Below are positions 1-7,505 of a stretch of DNA of 64,000 nucleotides, one piece after another. A program made the translations under genes and the position numbers. Within the stretch, counting starts at the first letter, position 1. Each line of letters opens with the position of its first letter. Origin of the DNA: an uncultured Lachnospiraceae bacterium (GTDB lineage Bacteria > Bacillota > Clostridia > Lachnospirales > Lachnospiraceae); assembly GCA_910585205.1 (NCBI GenBank), contig CAJUCC010000065.1, forward strand, positions 8,633 through 72,632, given 5' to 3'. The notes under the pieces are model-generated. The model did no database searches and was not told the DNA's origin. It saw only the letters and a list, made by a program, of their open reading frames with translations.

Positions 1-123
1 TTTCACCGTTGCAAATTGTTCCTGCCAGTATTGCGGAGAAATAAAATGATGCGCCCGGATGTTGGTATCGAGCCAGATTGCCGCGGTTTGACCGCCGTCG
101 TCTGTCTGTAATCTTCGAATCAT
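1..123 (-). CDS. GNAT-type N-acetyltransferase, N-terminal fragment
   Basis: The first 41 codons of a minus-strand gene that runs off the window. The ATG is the complement of 121-123, preceded by a GAGGTG ribosome binding site at 131-136. The peptide starts MIRRLQTDDGG and continues with IWLDTNIRAHHFI, which resembles the opening of small GNAT acetyltransferases (strand 1 and helix 1 of the fold). The acetyl-CoA binding motif lies outside the window, so substrate and activity cannot be judged. The assignment rests on resemblance of this N-terminus only. Confidence 0.6.
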   Translation of the reverse strand, partial: MIRRLQTDDGGQTAAIWLDTNIRAHHFISPQYWQEQFATVK

Positions 124-205
124 TGGAATACACCTCATTTGCACACGATAACATACCGGGAGGAGAAAAGCAACCCGATATTTACATTGTGCCCGGCGCG
201 GGCTG

Positions 206-233
206 TAAACTTTTTCCACTGTCGTGCCGATAC
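206..233 (+). promoter_or_regulatory. Sigma-28 (SigD/FliA)-like promoter
   Basis: TAAA at 206-209, 16 nt, then GCCGATAC at 226-233. The SigD consensus of Firmicutes is TAAA-N14-16-GCCGATAT, so only the last base of the -10 differs. It lies about 100 bp upstream of the first gene of the three-gene operon. No convincing TTGACA/TATAAT pair was seen in the same gap. If real, it puts this operon in a motility/chemotaxis regulon. Confidence 0.5.
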
Positions 234-335
234 ATACTGTGAAATGGTGTTGCACAATATTATTCCGCGCAAAAGTCCGGCTTTTCGCGGAAGCCGTAAA
301 CGGATTTACGGTGACGGATTCAGGGAGGATACAAT

Positions 336-1085
336 ATGGACAGTGCGATGGTGCAGGCGGAAAGCGGCCAGTCTGCTGTAAACGGGTATTTTGCCGTGCA
401 GAAGAAGGACAGGGATAGGCCCGCAAAGCCGAATTACGGGAGGACGGTCGGCGATCCGCAGTTGAGCGAGCAGGCCGAGAAGTATTATAACGAATTAAAG
501 AAAAAATACGGCAATATGGAATTTATCCTTGTCAGTGAGGATAAAAAAGCCGAGACGCATGCCCAGGCAGGGCAATATGCAACGCCCGGCCGTATGGTGG
601 TTTTGATCGATGAAGCCAAGATCGAGCGTATGGCGGAGGATGAAAATTTCCGAAAGTATTACGAGGGCGTTATTTCCAATGCGGCGCAGAAGATGGCGAT
701 GTCAAAAAGCAGTCTTGCCAATAACCGGCATGTGAAATCGTACGGGATGAAAGTAAAGGACGGCGGTCTGACCTCCTTTTTCGCTGTTGTGGACAAATCT
801 CTGGCCGCACAGAAAAAGCGGATTGCGAAAAACGCGGAAAAAAAGAAAGCTGAGAAAAAGAAAGCGGCAAAGGACACGGCGGAAAAGCGCGCCGAAGCGC
901 GCCGGGAAGAGCGTGCCGAAGAAAAGAGGCAGACGGAGGCGGACGGGAATCCGGTAACGATAACGGCGTCTTCGTGGGAAGAACTGCTTCGGAAAACAGA
1001 CGATATAATATATGAAGGAATGAGTGATCTTGCCCGCACGGAGGAGGAACTGGCGCGCGGACAGCACTTTGATTTCCGCAGTTAA
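336..1085 (+). CDS. Conserved hypothetical protein, paralogue of the gene at 1679
   Basis: 249 aa, no signal peptide or membrane segment. Residues about 45-150 form the part shared with the protein at 1679: a short helix with KKKYGNMEF, a strand-rich segment (GRMVVLIDEAKIERMAEDE) and a helix ending near KDGGLTSFFAVVDKS. A long Lys/Glu/Ala/Arg-rich helix follows at about 160-205, then a tail with ASSWEELLRKTDDI. From memory this resembles the DUF6033 group of Lachnospiraceae, which I cannot confirm. GGGAGG at 321-327 sets the ATG at 336. It is first in a three-gene operon behind a sigma-28-like promoter. Function unknown. Confidence 0.75.
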   Translation: MDSAMVQAESGQSAVNGYFAVQKKDRDRPAKPNYGRTVGDPQLSEQAEKYYNELKKKYGNMEFILVSEDKKAETHAQAGQYATPGRMVVLIDEAKIERMAEDENFRKYYEGVISNAAQKMAMSKSSLANNRHVKSYGMKVKDGGLTSFFAVVDKSLAAQKKRIAKNAEKKKAEKKKAAKDTAEKRAEARREERAEEKRQTEADGNPVTITASSWEELLRKTDDIIYEGMSDLARTEEELARGQHFDFRS

Positions 1086-1103
1086 GGACAGGGGGGATTC
1101 GAG

Positions 1104-1640
1104 ATGCGCCTGACAGATGCGGGAGAAGTGCGGCAGGAGAGGACACTGCGCCGGACGACAGACCGTATGACAGCGGGAGAAGCGGCGGACGCCGGCCGGG
1201 AAAAGGAAGGCGTGCTCCTGAAACGGGAGGAAGCGCAGAAGGTGAAACTGGATCTGTCGGAAGCCATACAGGAGGCATTGCAGAAACAGGCGGAGGAACG
1301 GAAAAAATCGAGCGAAAAATCCGGGGATGCACTTGTGGATCTGGGCAAGGTCATGGAGATTGCCCGGCGGATCGCCAGAGGAGACAAAGTTCCCGACAGA
1401 GATGAAAAGAAGCTGATGGAATACAGTGCGGAGCTGTATCAGATGGCGAAGTCGGCGGCGATGCTGAGCCGGCTGAAAAAACAGAAAAAACATAAATCCC
1501 TCTATGACGATGAGGAAGAGGGTGGTACAATGGAAGAAAAGCTGCGCGCACTGATGCGGGGTGACACGGTGGAACCGGCAGGCAGCAGTCCGGGCGGCGG
1601 ATCGGATACGGGCGGCGAAGACGAAGCCGCGGAAGAATAA
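1104..1640 (+). CDS. Hypothetical charged helical protein
   Basis: 178 aa, very rich in Glu, Lys and Arg, with no Cys, signal peptide or membrane helix. It is probably largely alpha-helical (residues about 45-85 and 95-150), with a Gly/Ser/Glu/Asp-rich flexible tail. The mid-section VDLGKVMEIARRIARGDKVP, followed by DEKKLMEYS, resembles a small helical hairpin. It starts 18 nt after the upstream gene and ends 38 nt before the next, between two paralogues, so co-function with them is likely (inference). I do not recognise the family. Confidence 0.65.
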   Translation: MRLTDAGEVRQERTLRRTTDRMTAGEAADAGREKEGVLLKREEAQKVKLDLSEAIQEALQKQAEERKKSSEKSGDALVDLGKVMEIARRIARGDKVPDRDEKKLMEYSAELYQMAKSAAMLSRLKKQKKHKSLYDDEEEGGTMEEKLRALMRGDTVEPAGSSPGGGSDTGGEDEAAEE

Positions 1641-1678
1641 AAGAACATTTTTTATCATAGTCAAGGAGGATATTGAAA

Positions 1679-2410
1679 ATGAACGGAATCAACGGATACC
1701 ATGTTTATCAGGACAGCTACAACAGAACGGCGGCATATGAAAAGAGCGGACGCACGAGTGGAAGCAAAGCGGCGGACACCTCGCTGCGTTCGGATGCGGC
1801 AAAGGGAGCGCCCACGCTCAGCGATAACGCCAAAGATATGCTGGAGCGCCTGAAAAAGAAATATGACAATATGGATTTTATCGTTGCCAACTATGAAAAT
1901 GACGAAGAAGCACAGAAATATCTGGCCGGCGGCACAAAGGAGTACAGTGTTCTTCTGGAGCCGGAAGTGCTGGAGAAGATGGCTGCCGACGAAAAGGACG
2001 AGAAAAAGTATACAAATCTGATCGAGATGGCGACATCCCAACTGGCCGATATGAAAGAAAAACTGGGCGACGACGACTCTGTGACACGTATGGGCATTAC
2101 GATCGGCAAGGACGGCAACGCATCCTATTTTGCGGAACTGGAGAAATCGAGCGAAAAGCAGAGAGAGCGCATCGAGAAAACAAGAGCGGATAAGAAGATG
2201 CAGGCTGCTAAAGATAAAAAGGCAGAGGAAAAGAAAGCGGAAGAGGAACGGCTTTACGGTACGGCCGGTGTGCCGGAAAAGACAAAGCGGACGATGGTGA
2301 CGGCCGATTCCGCTGACGAATTGCTGGAAAAGATCCGCAATGTGGACTGGACGCAGATCAAAGAGCAGCAGAGAGAGACTGTGGGCGGTATCATTAATTT
2401 CGGTGCATAA
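1679..2410 (+). CDS. Conserved hypothetical protein, paralogue of the gene at 336
   Basis: 243 aa. AAGGAGGA at 1663-1670 sits 8 nt before ATG 1679, which is preferred to the upstream in-frame TTG at 1673. The N-terminus (MNGINGYHVYQDSYN) is Asn/Tyr-rich; residues about 50-165 match the product of 336 (LKKKYDNMDFIVANYEND; SVLLEPEVLEKMAADEK; GKDGNASYFAELEKSSEKQ). A Lys/Glu/Ala helix follows, then a tail SADELLEKIRN that parallels SWEELLRKTDD in the paralogue. It is last in the operon, directly before a strong terminator. It may be DUF6033-like (recollection only). Function unknown; no secretion signal. Confidence 0.75.
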   Translation: MNGINGYHVYQDSYNRTAAYEKSGRTSGSKAADTSLRSDAAKGAPTLSDNAKDMLERLKKKYDNMDFIVANYENDEEAQKYLAGGTKEYSVLLEPEVLEKMAADEKDEKKYTNLIEMATSQLADMKEKLGDDDSVTRMGITIGKDGNASYFAELEKSSEKQRERIEKTRADKKMQAAKDKKAEEKKAEEERLYGTAGVPEKTKRTMVTADSADELLEKIRNVDWTQIKEQQRETVGGIINFGA

Positions 2411-2430
2411 TTTTGTCCGGAGTCTGATCG

Positions 2431-2477
2431 AAAGAGATGCGGACGCGTTACCTTGGTGACGCGTCTGTCATCTCTTT
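2431..2477 (+). terminator. Bidirectional rho-independent terminator
   Basis: Nested hairpin AAAGAGATG...CATCTCTTT (9 bp), with an inner GACGCGT/ACGCGTC stem. It lies between the hypothetical operon and the convergent superoxide dismutase gene. Both strands end the stem in a CTCTTT tract, so it can serve both transcripts. Confidence 0.8.
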
Positions 2478-2522
2478 CGGCGTTATTTCCGCCGGTATGC
2501 CGGTCCGGTACTGCCGCATGTC

Positions 2523-3149
2523 TCAGGCATTCGCCTCACAGAAATTCTTCTCGGCCTGTTCCCAGTTGACGATACAAAACCAGTCCTTGATATATTTTTC
2601 CCGAATATTGTGGCATTGCAGATAGTAAGCGTGTTCCCACACGTCGATGCTGAGAATCGGGCGGTCCCTGGACAGCAGGAGCGTCTCCTGATTATCGGTT
2701 GTGCGGAAGGCAAGCTTATTCTTATCATCAAGCACCAGCCAGGCGTAACCGGATCCGAACACAGAGAGGGCGACGCCGGTAAAAAGTTCCTGAAAATTCT
2801 GAAAACTTCCAAACTGCCATTCGATCGTATCCATCAGCGTGCCCGTGGCGGCCTTTTGTCCGTTATTTTCCAGAAGAGAAAAGTAAAAGATATGATTATA
2901 AGCGCCGCCCGCATTGTGCAGCACGGCCGTACGGATTTGGGCAGGCATACAGTCCGCATACCGGATCAACTGTTCCAGAGAAAGATTCTGGTACTCGGGA
3001 TAGTCTGCCAGCGCTTCATTCAGGCTGTCGATATAGGTCTGCAGATACCCGTTGTGATGCAGCTCCATGGTTTCTTTGCTGATATAGGGTTCCATGGAAT
3101 TACAGCGGTAGGGGAGTGGGGGATTGACAAAGGGATAATGTTCGTTCAA
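2523..3149 (-). CDS. Fe/Mn-family superoxide dismutase
   Basis: 208 aa cytoplasmic enzyme that converts superoxide to peroxide and oxygen. The four metal ligands are visible: His in ELHHNGYLQTY, His in GAYNHIFYFSLL, and Asp and His in DVWEHAYYLQ. The helical N-terminal domain, alpha/beta C-terminal domain and the closing segment IVNWEQAEKNF are complete, and length is normal. The usual GGHANH motif is GGAYNH here. The start is TTG (complement of 3147-3149), giving MNEHYPFVNPPLPY, which fits the family N-terminus better than a downstream ATG. It lies beside the metal regulator and Fe uptake genes. Sequence alone does not decide Fe or Mn. Confidence 0.93.
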   Translation of the reverse strand: MNEHYPFVNPPLPYRCNSMEPYISKETMELHHNGYLQTYIDSLNEALADYPEYQNLSLEQLIRYADCMPAQIRTAVLHNAGGAYNHIFYFSLLENNGQKAATGTLMDTIEWQFGSFQNFQELFTGVALSVFGSGYAWLVLDDKNKLAFRTTDNQETLLLSRDRPILSIDVWEHAYYLQCHNIREKYIKDWFCIVNWEQAEKNFCEANA

Positions 3150-3247
3150 GAGAAATCACCCAGAGCGGTTTATCATTACTGTTATTATATGGATTATCGG
3201 GGGAAATGTCCCGGATTTTTGTGGTTTTACGGGTTGGGGGGGGGAGA

Positions 3248-3616
3248 TCACTGCCGTTCCCGGACGTAGCGTTTGAGCGCGTCAAAACTTTCACGGCTGA
3301 TAACGTGTTCGATTTTGCAGGCATCTTCGCCGGCGATTGCTTCGGGAACGCCGAGGGATGTGAGCCAGGAAGTGAGAAATTCATGCCGCTCATAGATCAT
3401 TTCCGCAATTTCCCGTCCGGCGTCGGTCAGGTAGATAAAACCGGCGTCGGTAACGGTGATGTGATTTTTCTCCCGCAGGTGCTTCATGGCCACGCTGACA
3501 CTGGATTTTTTGAACTGCAGTTCCGCTGCTACGTCCACGGAACGGACAACGGGCAGTTTTTTGCTGAGGATCAATATGGTTTCCAGATAATTTTCCGCAG
3601 ATTCATTGTAATGCAT
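3248..3616 (-). CDS. DtxR/MntR-family metal-dependent transcriptional regulator
   Basis: 122 aa from the ATG at 3616, which has GGAGGTGG upstream; the open frame runs further but lacks a better start. Residues about 5-60 are a winged helix-turn-helix (SAENYLETILIL; VDVAAELQFKKSSVSVAMKHL; TDAGREIAE). A C-terminal metal-binding and dimerisation domain follows with ERHEFLTSWLTSLGV, GEDACKIEHVIS and ESFDAL. The E-C-E-H pattern matches metal site residues of DtxR/IdeR-type proteins. There is no SH3-like third domain, as in MntR. It is divergent from feoA, so it is the obvious candidate to bind the palindromes there (inference). Confidence 0.88.
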   Translation of the reverse strand: MHYNESAENYLETILILSKKLPVVRSVDVAAELQFKKSSVSVAMKHLREKNHITVTDAGFIYLTDAGREIAEMIYERHEFLTSWLTSLGVPEAIAGEDACKIEHVISRESFDALKRYVRERQ

Positions 3617-3694
3617 GATTCCACCTCCGTCTTCCGTATAAAAATCAGTATAACATGGATCCGAAAAAACTGCCATAAAATTTTCAATGTGTCA

Positions 3695-3726
3695 TTGACA
3701 ACTAATGGATGTTAGTATATACTAAC
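3695..3726 (+). promoter_or_regulatory. feo promoter with overlapping 16-bp palindromic operator
   Basis: TTGACA (3695-3700), a 17-bp spacer and TATACT (3718-3723) form a near-ideal sigma-A promoter. The perfect palindrome GTTAGTATATACTAAC (3711-3726) covers the -10. Its TTAG...CTAA half-sites resemble DtxR/IdeR boxes (TTAGGTTAG-CTAACCTAA). Metal-loaded repressor bound here would block RNA polymerase. Start codon of the first feoA is at 3775. Confidence 0.75.
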
Positions 3727-3774
3727 TAAAAGAGAAAACAAAAAACCGATTCAGAAAGCAAAGGGGGAGTCAAT

Positions 3775-3984
3775 ATGCCGTTATCAATGATGAAAACCGG
3801 GGAGCCGGGTACGGTCAGACGCGTCGGGGGCAGAGCGGAAACCAGACGGTTTCTGGAAAACCTTGGATTTGTGGCGGGCTGCATTGTGACAGTGGTATCC
3901 GATACGGGCGGGAATCTGATTGTCAATGTAAAAGACGCGAGGGTTGCCATTGGAAAGGATATGGCAAATAAAATTCTTGTATAG
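3775..3984 (+). CDS. feoA: FeoA-family ferrous iron transport accessory protein 1
   Basis: 69 aa, one SH3-like FeoA domain. The family core is visible: a Gly-rich turn (KTGEPGTVRRVGG), RFLENLGFVAGCIVTVVSDTGG, and VKDARVAIGKDMANKILV at the end. FeoA proteins are cytosolic and modulate the FeoB GTPase channel. It is the first of two feoA genes before feoB, 49 nt downstream of the -10 with its operator. The start ATG has GGGGGAG 8 nt upstream. Two separate feoA genes are common in Firmicutes feo operons. Confidence 0.88.
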   Translation: MPLSMMKTGEPGTVRRVGGRAETRRFLENLGFVAGCIVTVVSDTGGNLIVNVKDARVAIGKDMANKILV

Positions 3985-4026
3985 GGAACATCATCGGAAA
4001 TGGTGTCGGCGGAAGGAGGAAACGAT

Positions 4027-4248
4027 ATGAAGACATTACGGGAAGTTGGCTGCGGCCAGACCGTGATCGTGAAAAAGCTGACCGGGGAAGGCCCGGTAAG
4101 GCGCCGGATTATGGATATGGGGATTACCAGAGGCGCTGTGGTGTCCGTGCGTAAAATTGCGCCGTTCGGTGATCCGGTGGAGGTGACGGTGCGGGGATAT
4201 GAGCTGTCGCTTCGAAAAGCGGATGCGGAAATGATTGTGGTGGAATAA
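4027..4248 (+). CDS. feoA: FeoA-family ferrous iron transport accessory protein 2
   Basis: 73 aa, a single FeoA SH3-like domain: LREVGCGQTVIVKKL, GPVRRRIMDMGITRGAVVSVRKIAPFGDP, and VTVRGYELSLRKADAEMI. It is closer to the classical FeoA pattern (RRRxxDMGxxxG, APxGDP) than the upstream copy. The ATG at 4027 follows GGAAGGAGG at 4011-4019; the frame extends to an ATG at 4000 that would place the ribosome site inside the gene. Cytosolic partner of FeoB. Confidence 0.92.
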   Translation: MKTLREVGCGQTVIVKKLTGEGPVRRRIMDMGITRGAVVSVRKIAPFGDPVEVTVRGYELSLRKADAEMIVVE

Positions 4249-4261
4249 ATCACCGTTTTTT

Positions 4262-4287
4262 TTGACAATGAGTTAGTTATAACTTAC
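4262..4287 (+). promoter_or_regulatory. Second feo operator/promoter, upstream of feoB
   Basis: TTGACA at 4262-4267 is followed by the near-palindrome GTTAGTTATAACTTAC (4272-4287), with 7 of 8 base pairs matching. It has the same length and GTTAG start as the site at 3711, which suggests the same regulator. The possible -10 (TTACAA, 4284) is weak. It implies that feoB can be transcribed separately but under the same control. Confidence 0.55.
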
Positions 4288-4344
4288 AAAAGAAAGGTAT
4301 AACGAATATAAATAAGCCGTATCAAACGGCGGGAGGAGTGGAAA

Positions 4345-6543
4345 ATGTCTGTGACGATTGCACTCGCAGGAAATCCGAACTGCGGAAAGACAACTTTATT
4401 TAATGCGCTCACCGGTTCCAATCAGTTTGTGGGAAACTGGCCGGGCGTTACTGTAGAAAAGAAGGAAGGGAAACTGAAAGGGTACCGGGATGTGACAATC
4501 GCCGACCTGCCGGGGATTTATTCGCTTTCGCCCTATACACCGGAAGAAGTGGTGGCCAGAAATTATCTCTTACGGGAACGGCCGGATGCCATTCTGAATC
4601 TGGTGGACGGCACGAATCTTGAGCGGAATCTGTATCTGTCCACACAGTTGATGGAACTGGGGATTCCGGTTGTCATGGCAGTCAATATGATGGATATTGT
4701 GGAAAAGACAGGCGATGTCGTTTATTGTGACAAACTGCGCAGGAGACTGGGCTGCGAGGTGGTGGAGATTTCCGCCCTCAGGGGGACGGGGATACGGGAA
4801 GCTGCGGAAAAAGCGGTGCAGGCTGCGCAGGCAGGGCGCCCGGATGCCGTTATGCCCGTGTCCGTGTTTGGAGAAACGGTGGAACGTGTTATCCGGGATG
4901 TCACAGCGGGGCTGGATGACGGGATTCCTGCGGAGCAGAAGCGGTTTTACGCGGTCAAACTGCTGGAAAAGGACAGCCGGATTGCGGAACAGAAAGAAAA
5001 CCTGCCGGATGTCTCCGAAGAGATTGCCGCACTGGAAGAAGCTTTTGACGACGATGTGGAGAGTATTATCACCAATGAGCGCTACCGGTATATCGCTTCC
5101 GTGACAGGAGAATGTTATCGGAAAAACGGCACGGAGGCATTGACTGTTTCCGATAAAATTGACAGAATAGTGACAAACCGCTGGCTGGCGCTGCCGATTT
5201 TTGCCGTCGTTATGTTTCTTGTCTATTATGTGTCCGTGTCAACGGTCGGGACATGGGCAACGGACTGGGCCAATGACGGAGTGTTCGGAGACGGATGGAG
5301 CCTGTTTGGGCTTGTGGATGTGCCGGGGATTCCGGCGGCGGCGGCGGGAGCGCTTTCGGCCATCGGCTGTGCGGACTGGCTGCAGGGACTGATTGTGGAC
5401 GGCATGATCGGCGGTGTAGGTGCGGTGCTCGGCTTTGTACCGCAGATGCTTGTGCTTTTTGCCTTTCTTGCCTTTCTGGAATCGTGCGGGTATATGGCCA
5501 GAGTGGCGTTTATTATGGACCGGATTTTCCGCAGGTTCGGTTTGTCGGGCAAATCGTTTATCCCGATGCTGATCGGCACGGGATGCGGCGTGCCGGGGGT
5601 GATGGCTTCGCGGACGATCGAAAATGACAGAGACCGGAAGATGACGATTATAACGACGACCTTTATTCCCTGCGGCGCAAAACTGCCGCTGATCGCGTTG
5701 ATTGCGGGGGCGCTTTTCGGCGGTGCGTGGTGGGTCAGCCCGAGTGCGTACTTTGTAGGGATTGCGGCGATCGTGTGCTCGGGCATTATCCTGAAGAAAA
5801 CGAGGATGTTTGCGGGCGATCCGGCGCCGTTTGTTATGGAACTGCCCGCTTATCATATGCCGACTGCCGGAAATGTGCTCCGCAGTATGTGGGAACGGGG
5901 ATGGTCTTTTATCAGAAAGGCCGGCACGATTATCCTTCTCTCCACCATCATCGTATGGTTTTCCACCTGTTTCGGATGGGTGGACGGCCGGTTTCGGATG
6001 TTGGATGCAATGGAAATCGACCACAGCATTCTGGCGGGGATCGGCAGTGCGTTTGCATGGATCTTTATTCCGCTCGGATTTGGTGACTGGAAATCTGCGG
6101 TTGCGGTTATCACGGGACTGGTGGCAAAGGAAAATGTCGTCAGCACCTTTGGGATTCTCTTTGGCTTCGCGGAAGTGGCGGAAGACGGCTCGGAGTACTG
6201 GGGGACGCTGGCAGGCAGCATGACGGCGTTATCGGCTTATGCCTTTCTTGTTTTTAACCTTCTGTGTGCGCCCTGCTTTGCGGCCATGGGAGCGATCAAA
6301 CGGGAGATGAATCAGATTCGCTGGTTCTGGTTTGCTATCGGTTATCAGTGTCTGCTGGCCTATGCGGCGGCGCTCTGCATATACCAGTTGGGGATGCTGT
6401 TTACAACAGGGACGTTCGGCCCGGGGACGGCGGCGGCATTTTTGCTGATTGTGGGTTTTTTGTATCTGCTTCTGCGGCCGCACAGAGCGGACGGAAGGCA
6501 GAACGCCGGAACGCGTATCGGCAAAAAGGCGCTGGCGAAATAA
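4345..6543 (+). CDS. feoB: FeoB ferrous iron transporter
   Basis: 732 aa, full length. The N-terminal G domain shows G1 GNPNCGKTTL (residues 9-18), switch segments around NWPGVTVEKKEG, G3 DLPGIYSL and G4 NMMD. A helical GDI-like linker follows at about 170-270. The membrane part has two Gate-type repeats, seen as GFVPQMLVLFAFLAFLESCGYMAR and, later, GWSFIRKAG and LVAKENVVSTFG. CGVPG and FIPCGAKLPL match conserved Feo transmembrane motifs. It moves Fe(II) across the cytoplasmic membrane. GGGAGGAG precedes the ATG, and a Cys-rich FeoB partner follows 42 nt later. Confidence 0.97.
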   Translation: MSVTIALAGNPNCGKTTLFNALTGSNQFVGNWPGVTVEKKEGKLKGYRDVTIADLPGIYSLSPYTPEEVVARNYLLRERPDAILNLVDGTNLERNLYLSTQLMELGIPVVMAVNMMDIVEKTGDVVYCDKLRRRLGCEVVEISALRGTGIREAAEKAVQAAQAGRPDAVMPVSVFGETVERVIRDVTAGLDDGIPAEQKRFYAVKLLEKDSRIAEQKENLPDVSEEIAALEEAFDDDVESIITNERYRYIASVTGECYRKNGTEALTVSDKIDRIVTNRWLALPIFAVVMFLVYYVSVSTVGTWATDWANDGVFGDGWSLFGLVDVPGIPAAAAGALSAIGCADWLQGLIVDGMIGGVGAVLGFVPQMLVLFAFLAFLESCGYMARVAFIMDRIFRRFGLSGKSFIPMLIGTGCGVPGVMASRTIENDRDRKMTIITTTFIPCGAKLPLIALIAGALFGGAWWVSPSAYFVGIAAIVCSGIILKKTRMFAGDPAPFVMELPAYHMPTAGNVLRSMWERGWSFIRKAGTIILLSTIIVWFSTCFGWVDGRFRMLDAMEIDHSILAGIGSAFAWIFIPLGFGDWKSAVAVITGLVAKENVVSTFGILFGFAEVAEDGSEYWGTLAGSMTALSAYAFLVFNLLCAPCFAAMGAIKREMNQIRWFWFAIGYQCLLAYAAALCIYQLGMLFTTGTFGPGTAAAFLLIVGFLYLLLRPHRADGRQNAGTRIGKKALAK

Positions 6544-6585
6544 AAGAATGACAGTAGCATGTTATAACGGACAGGAGTGAATGAG

Positions 6586-6738
6586 ATGGGCATATCAATG
6601 GGAACGATTGTCACGACAGCCGTATTGGCCGGTATTGTGGCGCTGATTGTCAGGGGAATGATAAGAGACAGAAAAAAGGGGAGATCGCTGCAGTGCGGCT
6701 GTGACTGTAAGCACTGCAGCGGACACTGTGATTTGTGA
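6586..6738 (+). CDS. FeoB-associated Cys-rich membrane protein
   Basis: 50 aa. A single N-terminal membrane helix (about residues 5-23, TIVTTAVLAGIVALIV) is followed by a basic stretch (RDRKKGR) and a tail with four cysteines in CGCDCKHCSGHC (five counting the last). Small proteins of this plan directly after feoB are a recognised family in Firmicutes, thought to assist Fe(II) passage, perhaps in the role of FeoC. AGGAG at 6572-6576 precedes the ATG. Strong contextual support. Confidence 0.88.
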   Translation: MGISMGTIVTTAVLAGIVALIVRGMIRDRKKGRSLQCGCDCKHCSGHCDL

Positions 6739-6877
6739 CGAAACGAAAAAAGAGCTTTGGTTTGTGCGGGAGATGCGCGGAGCCGGAGCTCTTGCGCGTT
6801 TGGCGGCGGTCTCCGCAGCCATACCCCAAAGAAATTGTGAAGAGTTTGTGAAAAAACAATAAATACCACAAAAAGAA

Positions 6878-6921
6878 TTGACATCATTATGGAAGGAGTA
6901 TAAAATACATAGCGTGCTATG
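6878..6921 (+). promoter_or_regulatory. Promoter and palindromic operator of the MarR-efflux operon
   Basis: TTGACA (6878-6883), 17 nt and TAAAAT (6901-6906) make a good sigma-A promoter. Immediately after, CATAGCGTGCTATG (6908-6921) is an inverted repeat with 6-bp arms around GT, at the expected transcription start. It is a candidate autoregulatory MarR operator. Confidence 0.65.
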
Positions 6922-6937
6922 GAATTAAACAGGGGGA

Positions 6938-7501
6938 ATGGAGGGAATATTGGCTTTGAAACGGCGGGACACGGATGCCGGGGGGGATGATTTTGCATGT
7001 ATTGAGTTAGAGCAGCCCGATTTTATCCGGGAAAAACTGGATGCGGTGGACGATGTTCACATGCGGATCGGGATAACCCTTGGTACGATTGACAAGGTGA
7101 TGAAGGCAAAGTTCGACCGGGAACTGGAACGGGCAGGACTGACCGTGTCACAGATGCAGGTGTTGATGTACATATTGAAGGAACAGAAAAAGCAGGATCG
7201 TGAGATTACGGCAAGGGAGCTGGAACAGCGTTTCCGGGTCAGCAATCCCACAATGTCAGGCGTTCTGCGACGCCTGGAAAAAAAAGGATTTATTGAGCGG
7301 AAACCGGGCAGTCAGGACAAACGAAACAAACAGATCCGCATCAGGGAGAACATCGATGCGCTGCATCAGATGATACATGACCGCATAAATGTGGAGGGGA
7401 AGCGGATGTTCCGCGGATTTACGAAAGAAGAGCTGGCAGAGCTGGCAAGGCTGTCTGCAAAGCTTTTGCATAATTTAGAACAGGATGGAGAAGAGGAGTA
7501 G
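6938..7501 (+). CDS. MarR-family transcriptional regulator
   Basis: 187 aa from ATG 6938. The winged helix-turn-helix covers about residues 45-150: LTVSQMQVLMYIL, ITARELEQRFRVSNPTMSGVLRRLEKKGFIERK and the wing SQDKRNKQIRI. Flanking helices would form the dimer interface. The start is uncertain: GGAGGG at 6940-6945 lies inside this frame and fits TTG 6950 or TTG 6956 better. The stop lies 4 nt before the adaptor gene, so the regulator is first in an operon with its efflux pump, the usual arrangement for a drug-responsive repressor. The inducer cannot be predicted. Confidence 0.9.
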   Translation: MEGILALKRRDTDAGGDDFACIELEQPDFIREKLDAVDDVHMRIGITLGTIDKVMKAKFDRELERAGLTVSQMQVLMYILKEQKKQDREITARELEQRFRVSNPTMSGVLRRLEKKGFIERKPGSQDKRNKQIRIRENIDALHQMIHDRINVEGKRMFRGFTKEELAELARLSAKLLHNLEQDGEEE

Positions 7502-7505
7502 GCAT

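Noticed and set aside
6751..6793. Terminator after the Cys-rich feo peptide
   Set aside because: AAGAGCT/AGCTCTT arms are 7 bp around a loop of nearly 30 nt with no T run after them; too weak to call.
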